A stretch of 64,000 nucleotides of DNA from Treponema sp. (GTDB lineage Bacteria > Spirochaetota > Spirochaetia > Treponematales > Treponemataceae): positions 62,001 through 126,000 of the forward strand of contig JAFSJX010000010.1 of assembly GCA_017449285.1 (NCBI GenBank), read 5' to 3'. Numbering within the stretch: position 1 is the first letter of the stretch; the number at the start of each line of letters is the position of its first letter. Made by a program: the position numbers and the translations under genes. Shown here one piece after another: positions 44,762 to 52,576 of the stretch. The notes under the pieces were generated by a model. It was given only the letters and a program-made list of their open reading frames with translations, was not told the DNA's origin and made no database searches.

Positions 44762-44794
44762 ATTATAGCAAAAAACAAAATATTTTGCTACACT
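44762..44794. promoter_or_regulatory. Interlocked mirror-image promoters of leuB (-) and pyrE (+)
   Basis: pyrE: TAGCAA (44766-44771), 17 bp, TACACT (44789-44794), 6 nt to ATG. leuB on the minus strand: TAGCAA (44785-44790), 17 bp, TATAAT (44762-44767), leader with AGGAG. Both use an extended TGC before -10. The arms TAGCAAAA and TTTTGCTA form an inverted repeat, so each -35 overlaps the complement of the other -10 region. Confidence 0.7.
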
Positions 44795-44800
44795 ACCGCT

Positions 44801-45487
44801 ATGGAACAGTATAAGAAAGAATTCATAGACTTTATGGTGGAATGTGCCGTGCTGAAATTCGGCTCATTTACGCTCAAAAGCGGAAGAAAATCGCCGTTTT
44901 TTATGAACGCAGGGGCTTATGTAACAGGGAATCAGCTTGCCCGCCTCGGAAAATACTATGCCCATGCCATTCACGACAATTTTGGCGATGACTTTGACGT
45001 ATTTTTCGGGCCGGCATACAAAGGTATCCCGCTTGCGGTGACGACGGCGATTGCCTACAGCGAACTGTTCGGAAAGGAAGTCAAATATTGCTCCGACCGC
45101 AAGGAAGAAAAAGACCACGGCGCGGACAAAGGCGCACTTCTCGGCTACAAAATCTCCGACGGAGACCGCGTAATCATCATTGAGGACGTGACCACTTCGG
45201 GTAAATCCATAGAAGAAACCTACCCAAAAATCAAGGCACAGGAAACAAAGGCAGGCGAAATCAAGGTTGTGGGCGAAATCGTCAGCCTAAACCGCATGGA
45301 AAAAGCCCCCGATTCCGACAAAGCCGCGCTCGACGTTATCTCAGAAAAATACGGTTTTCCCGCCCGCGCAATCGTCACGATGGCAGACGTAATCGAACAT
45401 CTCTACACCGATGGTGACAAACGCCTGATTACCGATGAGATAAAACGCGAAATCGATGCATACTACGAGCAGTACGGAGCAAAGTAA
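44801..45487 (+). CDS. pyrE: Orotate phosphoribosyltransferase
   Basis: 228 residues. It joins orotate to PRPP to make OMP. The PRPP motif VIIIEDVTTSGKSIEE is present, preceded by FFGPAYKGIPLAV and the catalytic loop YCSDRKEEKDHGADKGALLG (Lys/Asp-rich). The N-terminus shows GSFTLKSGRKSPFFMNAG. TACACT ends 6 nt before ATG and there is no Shine-Dalgarno sequence, so translation probably begins on a leaderless mRNA. It is divergent from leuB. Confidence 0.96.
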   Translation: MEQYKKEFIDFMVECAVLKFGSFTLKSGRKSPFFMNAGAYVTGNQLARLGKYYAHAIHDNFGDDFDVFFGPAYKGIPLAVTTAIAYSELFGKEVKYCSDRKEEKDHGADKGALLGYKISDGDRVIIIEDVTTSGKSIEETYPKIKAQETKAGEIKVVGEIVSLNRMEKAPDSDKAALDVISEKYGFPARAIVTMADVIEHLYTDGDKRLITDEIKREIDAYYEQYGAK

Positions 45488-45506
45488 AATAATCCGCAGA
45501 TAAAAA

Positions 45507-47105
45507 CTACAACAACCGCTGAAACCTGCGTTCTACGTCCTTAATCAATTTGTACTCAAAGGAATCCACGAGTGCCATCCACGAAGCCTCAACTACGTCG
45601 TAACTTACGCCAATCGTTGTCCACGTGTCCGTGCCGTCACTGCTTTCAATCAGAACGCGCACACGGGCGGCAGTCGCAGATTTTCCGTCAAGAACGCGCA
45701 CCTTGTAGTCCGTCAGGCGAATCTGCTCCACGGCGGGATATGACGGTTTGAGCGCAGTACGCAACGCACGGTCAAGTGCGTTCACCGGTCCCATTCCCTC
45801 GCCCGCCGCAAGCTCAATATGTCCTTCCACTTCAAGTTTGAGCTGAGCAAAGGCGTACAAATTCTTGTCCACCAGCGGAATTTCGCCGCTCGTCTTGTAA
45901 TAATGCAATTTAAAGAACGGCTGGTACTTACCGATTGACTTCCGCACCAAAAGCTCAAAACTGCCGTCCGCACCCTCAAACTGGTATCCCTTATGCTCCA
46001 GTTCTTTTACGGTTTTGACCACTTCGGCGACAATCGGGCTGTTTTTCGTAATCGTCGGGTCAAATTTCTGAATCTTCTCCAGAATCAGGCTTCGCCCAGC
46101 CACTTCGCTCATCAGGAACACGCGCTCATTTCCCACGCTTTCGGGCGTGATATGCTCATAGGCGGCAGGATTTTTTATCACCGCGTCGATGTGCATTCCC
46201 GCCTTGTGTGCAAACGCATTTCCGCCAACATAAGGCATACCCGCATCAAGGGCAATGTTCGTAATTTCGCTCACACGTTTGCAAATCGGGGTCAACTGCT
46301 TGATATTCTCCGCAGGAATGCAGTCATAGCCCATTTTGAGCTGCAAGTCCGCAATAATCGTAGAAAGATTCGCGTTTCCCGTGCGCTCACCAAACCCCAA
46401 AAGAACACCCTGCACATGGGTTGCCCCCGCGCTTACCGCCACAAGCGAATTCGCCACTGCAAGCCCGGAATCATTATGCGTATGGATTCCCACTGAACAC
46501 GCCGCGCCAAATTCATGTACCACGGCAGACGTAATGCGTGAGCAGTCCTCTATCATACAGCCGCCCTTTGTCTCGCACAGACAAAGCGTTGTCGCCCCGC
46601 CTTCCACCGCAGCGCGCAGTGTCTTCATAGCATAATCGGAATTCGCCTGATAGCCGCTGAAAAAATGCTCCGCATCATAAATAACGTTGCGACCGCGCTT
46701 TGTCAGGTAGGAAACCGTATCACGAATCATATCAAGGTTTTCTTCCAGCGTGGCGTGCAGAATATCGGTCACCTGAAAATCCCACGATTTTCCGAAAATG
46801 ACCACAGTATCAGTTTCCGCCGCAAGAAGGCTCTGTAAATTCGCGTCTTCGGCACAAGAAGCGTCTTTTCTGCGCGTTGAGCCAAAAGCGACAAGTTTTG
46901 CATGCTTCAGCTCAAGACGTTTTGCCTCGCTGAAAAATTCCATGTCTTTCGGATTAGAGCCAGGATTTCCTGCCTCGATATATGCCACACCCAAATCATC
47001 CAACGCGCGGACAATATGTATTTTATCCTGAACCGAATAACTGATTCCTTCCCCCTGCGAGCCATCGCGCAAAGTAGAATCCAAAATCACAATTTTCTTC
47101 GCCAT
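45507..47105 (-). CDS. cimA: (R)-citramalate synthase
   Basis: 532 residues of the HMGL/LeuA superfamily. N-terminal LDSTLRDGSQGEGISYS gives the metal-binding Arg-Asp. It also shows EAGNPGSNPKDMEFF, HTHNDSGLAVANSLVAV (metal His-x-His), GFGERTGNANLSTIIADLQ and GGNAFAHKAGMHIDAV. The C-terminal LeuA-type allosteric domain (ELLVRKSIGKYQPFF to PSYPAVEQIRLTDYKVRVLDG) is complete. Length and motifs match CimA rather than LeuA. It makes citramalate from pyruvate and acetyl-CoA, the threonine-independent path to isoleucine. The promoter leaves a leaderless mRNA. Confidence 0.92.
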   Translation of the reverse strand: MAKKIVILDSTLRDGSQGEGISYSVQDKIHIVRALDDLGVAYIEAGNPGSNPKDMEFFSEAKRLELKHAKLVAFGSTRRKDASCAEDANLQSLLAAETDTVVIFGKSWDFQVTDILHATLEENLDMIRDTVSYLTKRGRNVIYDAEHFFSGYQANSDYAMKTLRAAVEGGATTLCLCETKGGCMIEDCSRITSAVVHEFGAACSVGIHTHNDSGLAVANSLVAVSAGATHVQGVLLGFGERTGNANLSTIIADLQLKMGYDCIPAENIKQLTPICKRVSEITNIALDAGMPYVGGNAFAHKAGMHIDAVIKNPAAYEHITPESVGNERVFLMSEVAGRSLILEKIQKFDPTITKNSPIVAEVVKTVKELEHKGYQFEGADGSFELLVRKSIGKYQPFFKLHYYKTSGEIPLVDKNLYAFAQLKLEVEGHIELAAGEGMGPVNALDRALRTALKPSYPAVEQIRLTDYKVRVLDGKSATAARVRVLIESSDGTDTWTTIGVSYDVVEASWMALVDSFEYKLIKDVERRFQRLL

Positions 47106-47111
47106 ACAAGC

Positions 47112-47140
47112 ATAATATCAGATAAAAAGGTCAGTGTCTA
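47112..47140 (-). promoter_or_regulatory. Promoter of cimA, leaderless
   Basis: Minus strand TAGACA (47135-47140), 17 bp, TATTAT (47112-47117), GCTTGT (6 nt), ATG 47105. No ribosome site is present. Confidence 0.65.
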
Positions 47141-47180
47141 TTGAACACAAAAAAGCGTTCATGCGTTCGTCCGCAAAAGC

Positions 47181-47220
47181 AAAAAAAAAGCCCCGCCGGT
47201 TGGGAGATATCCAGCGGAGC
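47181..47220 (-). terminator. Intrinsic terminator of the small RNA
   Basis: Minus strand GCTCCGCTGG (47211-47220), 11-nt loop, CCGGCGGGGC (47190-47199), then nine T (47181-47189). All ten base pairs form, with two G-U. Confidence 0.9.
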
Positions 47221-47328
47221 AGCCTGATGGTTAAATAGGCCTTTGTATGCCATTACTCTGCCAGTGGGTAATGTGGGGTACCAGCAAAGCAATTCTCAGA
47301 GCAGTGAAGAATAGTGGTGTCACTGTTC
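47183..47328 (-). ncRNA. Probable independently transcribed small RNA upstream of cimA
   Basis: A TTGACA-N17-TACTCT promoter (47335-47363) points into a 146-nt region with no gene-like frame and ends at a strong terminator (47181-47220). Internal pairing is visible: GCUCUG with CAGAGU, CAUUAC with GUAAUG (loop CCACUGGCAGA), and CUUUG with CAAAG. A 25-codon frame (MNSDTTILHC...) starts with the predicted 5' end but is not rich in branched-chain residues. cimA has its own promoter downstream, so this looks like a discrete RNA rather than a leader. No known RNA family was recognised (not tRNA, SRP, tmRNA or RNase P). Confidence 0.55.
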
Positions 47329-47334
47329 ATTATC

Positions 47335-47363
47335 AGAGTACACTAGATATAGCGTTTTGTCAA
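47335..47363 (-). promoter_or_regulatory. Promoter of the small RNA
   Basis: Minus strand TTGACA (47358-47363), 17 bp, TACTCT (47335-47340). Predicted +1 is near 47328. Confidence 0.65.
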
Positions 47364-47447
47364 GCATTTTTTATCAGAAAGACACTATTTTTAGCAAAAA
47401 CCGACACAGATGACCACCAATGCCCACAAACAAGCGTAGACAGTTTA

Positions 47448-47571
47448 TTAGGGCAAAGCCCTAAGCCGTGCCGAAAAGACGAGGAGTTAGGGGAAAAGAA
47501 AACCACGCTTCGGAAGTAGCGGTTTTCCCTTCCCCTAAATAAACAGGGGGTACACAGGGAAACTCCCCTGT
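47448..47571. repeat. Three consecutive inverted repeats downstream of the chemoreceptor gene
   Basis: (a) TTAGGGC-AAA-GCCCTAA at 47448-47464. (b) 18-nt arms at 47487-47504 and 47521-47538, matching at 16 of 18 positions, loop 16 nt with inner CTT-CGG-AAG. (c) ACAGGGG (47543-47549) and CCCCTGT (47565-47571). Arms (a) and (b) both begin TTAGGG. No gene was found here. They may form a terminator for the receptor gene or be a small mobile or REP-like element. Confidence 0.6.
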
Positions 47572-47575
47572 GCCA

Positions 47576-49690
47576 TCAAACAGTGAACAAATCCACCTGA
47601 GAACCAATCTTATCGATTGCGTCATGCACTTTTCCTGAAATTTCACTGAGCGTTGCGCCAGTCTCGTTGATTTTGCGTGCGCCAACAGAAATTTCATCCA
47701 TGCTCTCTTTCATTACATCGGTTGCATTGCGAAGGTGTCCCATTCCATCGATAACAGCATCTTTTTGGTCGCTCATTGTTTTTGAAGAACGTTGGACTTC
47801 CACCGTACTGTCGTTCATATTGCGCAAGGCATCGGTAATCTGTTTTGAGCCTTCGTTCTGCTCTTCCATCGCAGACCTAATCTGCAACACAAGTTGGTCG
47901 GTCTCTTTGATTTTCGTGGAAACGGTCGCAAGGGCATCGCTTGACTCGCCGGAAGATGCAACAACCTCGGTAATTGAATCGCGGATTTTGTTGATGCCAT
48001 CGCCAATAGACTTAGACTGCGCCGATGAAGTCTCGGAAAGTTTTCGGATTTCGTCAGCAACGACCGCAAAGCCTTTTCCCGCCTCGCCCGCATGAGCCGC
48101 CTCAATAGCCGCATTCATAGCAAGCAGGTTCGTCTGCTCCGCAATATTGGAAATAGCAATGTTCGCATCTTGAAGCATCTGTGAGAGGCTTTCCATCTGC
48201 TTGATTTTTTCGGTTACATCCTGCTGTTTTTTGATACCCACATCTGCGTTTGACTGCAATTCTTTGAATGAAACCGTCATTTTGTCAACAGATTTATTGA
48301 CGGAAGAAATATTTCCAATCATCTCTTCTACGGCGGCAGAAGCCTGTGTAACTCCCGCAGACTGACTTACAATCAGCTGGTCAAGAGAGGTAATCGCATC
48401 TGCAATCCGACCGACAGAACCATCCATATCGCGCACACTGTCGCCCTGAGTCGTAATCTGCCCATGAATAGAATCAATGTTCGCAATAATCTGCGTAATA
48501 GACGCGCTCGTATCCTGTGTACTGCCAGTCAAATCGCTGCCCGTCGCAGAAAGTTCATTCTTAGAGCCTTTGAGTTCTTTCACGATTGACTGCAACTTAT
48601 CCATGAACAAGTCAAATTCAATAATCAACTGACCAATCTCATCACGAATAAAGAGCCGGCAACGTTTTGTCAAATCCGCCTCGCCGCTCGCAAGTTCCGC
48701 AAGGAATTTTGTGACGTTGTTGATACGCCACATCAGATATTTTACATAGCGGTAGCCAATAAGAATCAGAATCACAACCAGCACAACGGCAATCGGCACG
48801 ACTACTTTAAGCGTGTCATTCTTGATTTTTTCGATAACCGCCATCGGCTTTGCCACAAAAACCATACCTGAAACAGAACCATCGCTGTTCTTCAACGGGG
48901 CATAACTCGCATAATAGGGCTTTCCCTCAATCAAAGTCTCGTCTTTAAATTCCTGACCGTTTTTCAGAACCGTATCGACAACCGTGCGGTTAGAAATCTT
49001 CGTTCCAACCATATTGCGTCCGAGCGTCGTTGCCTTACGAACGTCACCATCAAACACCGTACAATCCACACCGTAATTTGAGTTGACGATATAAACCAAA
49101 GAACCCTCGGTATCATCAGCAAGATCATAGCCCACGATTATACAGCCTTCCACCTCGCCTTCGACGTAAACTGGAGCAGATGCAAGCATACCGTATACAA
49201 TTTTGCCGATGCCCATAAAGCCGTATGCCTCATTACCGCGCAAAGAGTCCTGCACGATGCTCATTGAAGAGACATTTTCGCCCTGCTGAACCGCTTGCCC
49301 GCCGATAACCACGCCGTTTCGGTCAATCACGGCCAGCACGTCAAGCCCAAATTTATCCGTTTTTTCTGCACCGACCTGATCCGCCGTGTAGGAATCGTTA
49401 TCTTGCACCGACTGAATCAACTCCGGCCCAGTAGAAAGAATGTTCGCATAGCGACAGATGTTATCTTGCCAGTCGGTCACGATGTACTGCACGCCGTCCG
49501 CCGTATGCAACAAGTCATTCTCCGTACTCTCGATAAACCCCTTATCAAAAATGTACAGCGAAATAACACCGACCGCCAAAGCTCCGAAAGCCACGCCAAA
49601 CGCAATTAGTGCGACGAGTTTCGTAAGAATCTGCATATTGTGTTTAGGATGCGGATCAAAACGATCCAATTCTTTCAATTGCTTTGCCAT
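47576..49690 (-). CDS. Methyl-accepting chemotaxis protein
   Basis: 704 residues. TM1 is at about 24-47 ([24 protein letters not shown]) and TM2 at about 302-322 ([21 protein letters not shown]). Between them lies a Cache-like sensor ([40 protein letters not shown]). After TM2 follow HAMP ([24 protein letters not shown]), a long coiled coil and the signalling hairpin [36 protein letters not shown] (shown by its core [16 protein letters not shown]). It reports to CheA/CheW. The ligand is unknown. It is monocistronic with its own promoter. Confidence 0.96.
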   Translation of the reverse strand: MAKQLKELDRFDPHPKHNMQILTKLVALIAFGVAFGALAVGVISLYIFDKGFIESTENDLLHTADGVQYIVTDWQDNICRYANILSTGPELIQSVQDNDSYTADQVGAEKTDKFGLDVLAVIDRNGVVIGGQAVQQGENVSSMSIVQDSLRGNEAYGFMGIGKIVYGMLASAPVYVEGEVEGCIIVGYDLADDTEGSLVYIVNSNYGVDCTVFDGDVRKATTLGRNMVGTKISNRTVVDTVLKNGQEFKDETLIEGKPYYASYAPLKNSDGSVSGMVFVAKPMAVIEKIKNDTLKVVVPIAVVLVVILILIGYRYVKYLMWRINNVTKFLAELASGEADLTKRCRLFIRDEIGQLIIEFDLFMDKLQSIVKELKGSKNELSATGSDLTGSTQDTSASITQIIANIDSIHGQITTQGDSVRDMDGSVGRIADAITSLDQLIVSQSAGVTQASAAVEEMIGNISSVNKSVDKMTVSFKELQSNADVGIKKQQDVTEKIKQMESLSQMLQDANIAISNIAEQTNLLAMNAAIEAAHAGEAGKGFAVVADEIRKLSETSSAQSKSIGDGINKIRDSITEVVASSGESSDALATVSTKIKETDQLVLQIRSAMEEQNEGSKQITDALRNMNDSTVEVQRSSKTMSDQKDAVIDGMGHLRNATDVMKESMDEISVGARKINETGATLSEISGKVHDAIDKIGSQVDLFTV

Positions 49691-49733
49691 AAATTAATGT
49701 CCCCCAGTTAGAAAAATGTTTCAGTATTTATTA

Positions 49734-49762
49734 AGTATACTCCAACTTGAAAAATTTGTCAC
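49734..49762 (-). promoter_or_regulatory. Promoter of the chemoreceptor gene
   Basis: Minus strand GTGACA (49757-49762), 17 bp, TATACT (49734-49739). GGGGG precedes ATG 49690. Confidence 0.55.
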
Positions 49763-49787
49763 TCTTTTTTTTTATTTTTAAATATAG

Positions 49788-49830
49788 AAAAAGGGAAAGC
49801 GACACCTTTTGCCAAAGGTTTCTCTTTCCC
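49788..49830 (-). terminator. Terminator of tRNA-Val
   Basis: Minus strand GGGAAAG ... CTTTCCC (49824-49830 and 49793-49799) with an inner hairpin ACCTTT-GGCA-AAAGGT, then a T tract. Confidence 0.65.
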
Positions 49831-49875
49831 TCGCCTTTTCTCTTCCAAAAGCAAAAAAAAATCACCAACACTCTT

Positions 49876-49949
49876 TGCGGAATAGTAGATTCGAACTACT
49901 GACCCCCACGATGTCAACGTGATGCTCTAACCAACTGAGCTAACCCCGC
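49876..49949 (-). tRNA. tRNA-Val (anticodon GAC)
   Basis: 74 nt forming a full cloverleaf: acceptor GCGGGGT / ATTCCGC, D arm GCTC / GAGC, anticodon stem TCACG / CGTGG with loop TTGACAT (anticodon GAC), variable GGGTC, T stem AGTAG / CTACT with loop TTCGAAT, discriminator A. CCA is not encoded, so it must be added by a nucleotidyltransferase. GAC reads GUC and GUU. Confidence 0.96.
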
Positions 49950-49972
49950 AGATAGTATTGGTGATGAATAAG

Positions 49973-50001
49973 ACTATATCAGATATGACTTTTTTCGTCA
50001 A
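49973..50001 (-). promoter_or_regulatory. Promoter of tRNA-Val
   Basis: Minus strand TTGACG (49996-50001), 17 bp, TATAGT (49973-49978). The -35 overlaps the stop codon of the acyl-CoA synthetase gene. Confidence 0.7.
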
Positions 50002-51680
50002 TCACTCGAATCGGATTTTGCGGCATCATTCTCACGAATTTCTACGCGACGAATTTTACCGCTGATTGTCTTAGGCAAATCCTTTACGAATTCAAGGATA
50101 CGCGGCTGTTTGTAGCCCGCCGTCTGCTGCTTGAGAAAGTCGAAAATATCCAGCTCAAGTTTTTTGCCTTCCTCATAGCCTTTGGTAAGAACAATCGTCG
50201 CCTTAATCGCCTGACCACGTTTTTTGTCGGGAACACCAGTAACGGCACATTCAAGGACGGCGGGATGCTGCTGCAAAATACTTTCCACCTCAAACGGACT
50301 AACACGGTAACCCGCGCTCTTAATCACGTCATCATCACGCCCCACAAACCAGATATAACCGTCCTCATCGTAAGAAGCAACATCGCCCGTATGATAAATT
50401 CCGTCCGCAAACACTGCCTCGGTATTTTTCTCATCATGATAGTACCCCGCAAAAAGACCGAACGGACGCTGCTTGTCAAGGTAGACCACGATTGCACCTG
50501 TCTCTCCTGGCTCACATTTTGTTCCATCAGGGCGGACAATCTCCACGTCATAGCCGGGGGCTGCCTTTCCCATTGAGCCAGGCTTCGGTTCCATGCCAGG
50601 AAAATTTCCTACCATCACCGTGGCTTCCGTCTGACCATACGCCTCAAACATTTTCAAGCCTGTCTGCTCGTAGAATTTATTGTAGACCTCGGGATTCAAC
50701 GCTTCGCCCGCCGTAACGCAGTAAGAAAGTTTGCTCAAATCATATTTGCCAAGGTTCTGGCGGATAAGATAGCGGTATACCGTCGGCGGGGCACAAAACG
50801 TGGTCACTCCGTAGCGCTCCATTTTGCGAAGCAATAAATCTGGCTTAAAACTGTCCATATCATAGGCGAACACCGCGCTTCCGCACAGCCACTGCCCGTA
50901 AAGTTTGCCCCATACCGCTTTTGCCCAGCCAGTCTCCGCAATAGTCAGATGGAGTCCGTCATCCACCACATTCTGCCAGTAACGAGCCGTAACGATATGC
51001 CCCAGCGGATAGAGAAAATTGTGCTGTACCATTTTCGGATAGCCCGATGTTCCCGACGTAAAATACAACAGCATAATATCTTCGTTATTCGTGGCGGCAT
51101 CTCCTTCCGGACGTTTAAATTCCGTACTCAAAGACGGCTCTTCCGCATGATAACTTTGCCAGCTGCCCCGATTCTGCCCCACCGTCACCAAAGTACGCAC
51201 CGTGGGAGATTTTGGCATAGCCCTCTCGATTTCTGTCTGAACCTTCGGGTCATCAAAGGAAACAATCATTTTTACCTGCGCGGCATTCGTGCGGAATTCA
51301 ATGTCTTCCTGCAAAAGTTGGTTTGTAGCAGGAACGGCTATCGCTCCGATTCTGTGCAACGCAAGGATAAAATACCAGAACTCAAAGCGGCGGCGCAGAA
51401 TCAGCATAACCACATCGCCTTTTTTTATGCCGTGCTGTACCAGAAAATTTGCCGCGCGCTGACTTTCTTCCGAAATTTCCTTAAACGTAAATATCCGCTC
51501 GCCACCATGGTCATCACACCACACAAGCGCGCGTTTTTCAGGAGCGTCCTTTGCATAACGGTCAACAATGTCATACGCAAAGTTAAAATTATCGGGAATT
51601 TTGATTTTAAAGCCGTTTTTCAGCGTTTCATAGTCCGCAAAATCTTTGCCACCCTCAATATATTCACGATACAGATTCAT
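49998..51680 (-). CDS. Acyl-CoA synthetase (AMP-binding enzyme)
   Basis: 560 residues. It activates a carboxylic acid to acyl-AMP and then acyl-CoA. Motifs: MLLYFTSGTSGYPKMVQHN (phosphate loop), EAYGQTEATVMVGNFPGM, DGYIWFVGRDDDVIKSAGYRVSPFEVE (trimmed: hinge GRDDDVIKSAGYR), and the C-terminal catalytic Lys in LPKTISGKIRRVEI. This pattern is that of medium-chain or aryl acyl-CoA ligases (ACSM group) and acetyl-CoA synthetase. Substrate length is not predictable. Consensus promoter 65 nt upstream. Confidence 0.92.
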   Translation of the reverse strand: MNLYREYIEGGKDFADYETLKNGFKIKIPDNFNFAYDIVDRYAKDAPEKRALVWCDDHGGERIFTFKEISEESQRAANFLVQHGIKKGDVVMLILRRRFEFWYFILALHRIGAIAVPATNQLLQEDIEFRTNAAQVKMIVSFDDPKVQTEIERAMPKSPTVRTLVTVGQNRGSWQSYHAEEPSLSTEFKRPEGDAATNNEDIMLLYFTSGTSGYPKMVQHNFLYPLGHIVTARYWQNVVDDGLHLTIAETGWAKAVWGKLYGQWLCGSAVFAYDMDSFKPDLLLRKMERYGVTTFCAPPTVYRYLIRQNLGKYDLSKLSYCVTAGEALNPEVYNKFYEQTGLKMFEAYGQTEATVMVGNFPGMEPKPGSMGKAAPGYDVEIVRPDGTKCEPGETGAIVVYLDKQRPFGLFAGYYHDEKNTEAVFADGIYHTGDVASYDEDGYIWFVGRDDDVIKSAGYRVSPFEVESILQQHPAVLECAVTGVPDKKRGQAIKATIVLTKGYEEGKKLELDIFDFLKQQTAGYKQPRILEFVKDLPKTISGKIRRVEIRENDAAKSDSSD

Positions 51681-51744
51681 CTTTGTTACCCCATAATAAC
51701 TACCTTTATCCTGTCAGACCACGCAAACAGAAAAAGTTTCAGAC

Positions 51745-51773
51745 AGTATAGCATAATTTTTTATCTTTGACAA
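51745..51773 (-). promoter_or_regulatory. Promoter of the acyl-CoA synthetase gene
   Basis: Minus strand TTGTCA (51768-51773), 17 bp, TATACT (51745-51750) with extended TGC. The rluA-family gene ends just upstream at 51779. Confidence 0.75.
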
Positions 51774-51778
51774 ACCGT

Positions 51779-52519
51779 TTACGTTTCTTGCGGCAAAGAA
51801 AATCGCAGAATGTGGGCGGGGGGAGCAATTTCAAAGGTACGCGCTTTTCCCCCAGCAGGAATCGTAATTTTTGTCGCCGCAAGGCAAAGCGTCTTGATTT
51901 TCAGCAGTTTTTTTGCCAGTTTGTTCAGTTTGAAATTGCCGTGCTTATCATCGGCGACAATCGGACACTGCGCACTTGCAAGATGAATGCGGATTTGGTG
52001 CATACGCCCCGTACCAAGCACAAGATGCAGTTTTGTCAGCGTAATTTCGCGCACAGGAGCATTCGCGGGAAAGTCTGTTTTTGTGTCCGCGTCAGAATCC
52101 GTCTGCATGGCGAACAATTCCTGTGGCACGAGGATTTTTTTTGTCTCTTCCACGGTAAAATGCGTTACGGCGGACTGCTCACGCCCCTGCTTGGTTACGG
52201 CAGCAGAAATCGTTCCCGCTTTGGCGAATTTTCCGTTCACAACAGGCGTACCAAAACAAATGGCGGTGTATTCTTTTTTTACTTGATGCCCGGAGATGAG
52301 CGAAATCCATTTTTTTGCCGCCGCAGAATGTTTTGCTACCACTAAAAGCCCGCTTGTCTCACGGTCAAGACGATGAACCAAATGCACTTTGTAGCCGACC
52401 TGTTTTGAAAACTCATCGTCCAGAGGATGCGCAATACCTGCCCCACCCTGCACAGAAACGCCCGCAGGTTTATTTATGAGAAAAATCTCTTCGTCCTCAT
52501 AGACAATCTCAAATGTCAC
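51779..52519 (-). CDS. RluA-family RNA pseudouridine synthase
   Basis: 246 residues from GTG 52519, which has GGGAG 8 nt upstream. The frame's earlier ATG (52549) contains that ribosome site. Motifs: INKPAGVSVQGG, VHRLDRETSGLLVVAK with the catalytic Asp in HRLDRETSG, TGRMHQIRIHLASAQCPIVADDKHG. The S4 domain seen in RluC/RluD is missing, as in RluA/TruC types. Target rRNA or tRNA uridine is not known. Confidence 0.9.
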   Translation of the reverse strand: MTFEIVYEDEEIFLINKPAGVSVQGGAGIAHPLDDEFSKQVGYKVHLVHRLDRETSGLLVVAKHSAAAKKWISLISGHQVKKEYTAICFGTPVVNGKFAKAGTISAAVTKQGREQSAVTHFTVEETKKILVPQELFAMQTDSDADTKTDFPANAPVREITLTKLHLVLGTGRMHQIRIHLASAQCPIVADDKHGNFKLNKLAKKLLKIKTLCLAATKITIPAGGKARTFEIAPPAHILRFSLPQET

Positions 52520-52576
52520 CAGATTTCTCCCAAAGCACAAAAGCACCACCGAAAATACGCCGAAAAACTACGCGGC

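Noticed and set aside
47181-47328. T-box riboswitch for branched-chain amino acids
   Set aside because: UGGUACC is present but the T-box consensus and specifier stem are not, and the downstream gene has an independent promoter.
47255-47330. 25-codon leader peptide and attenuator for cimA
   Set aside because: The peptide is not rich in Leu, Ile or Val, and cimA has its own promoter after the terminator. Kept only as an alternative to the small RNA.
49876-49949. tRNA-Asp or tRNA-Ile
   Set aside because: The anticodon loop TTGACAT gives GAC at 34-36, which is valine.
50949-51770. 273-codon plus-strand frame
   Set aside because: Antisense to the acyl-CoA synthetase gene and across its promoter.
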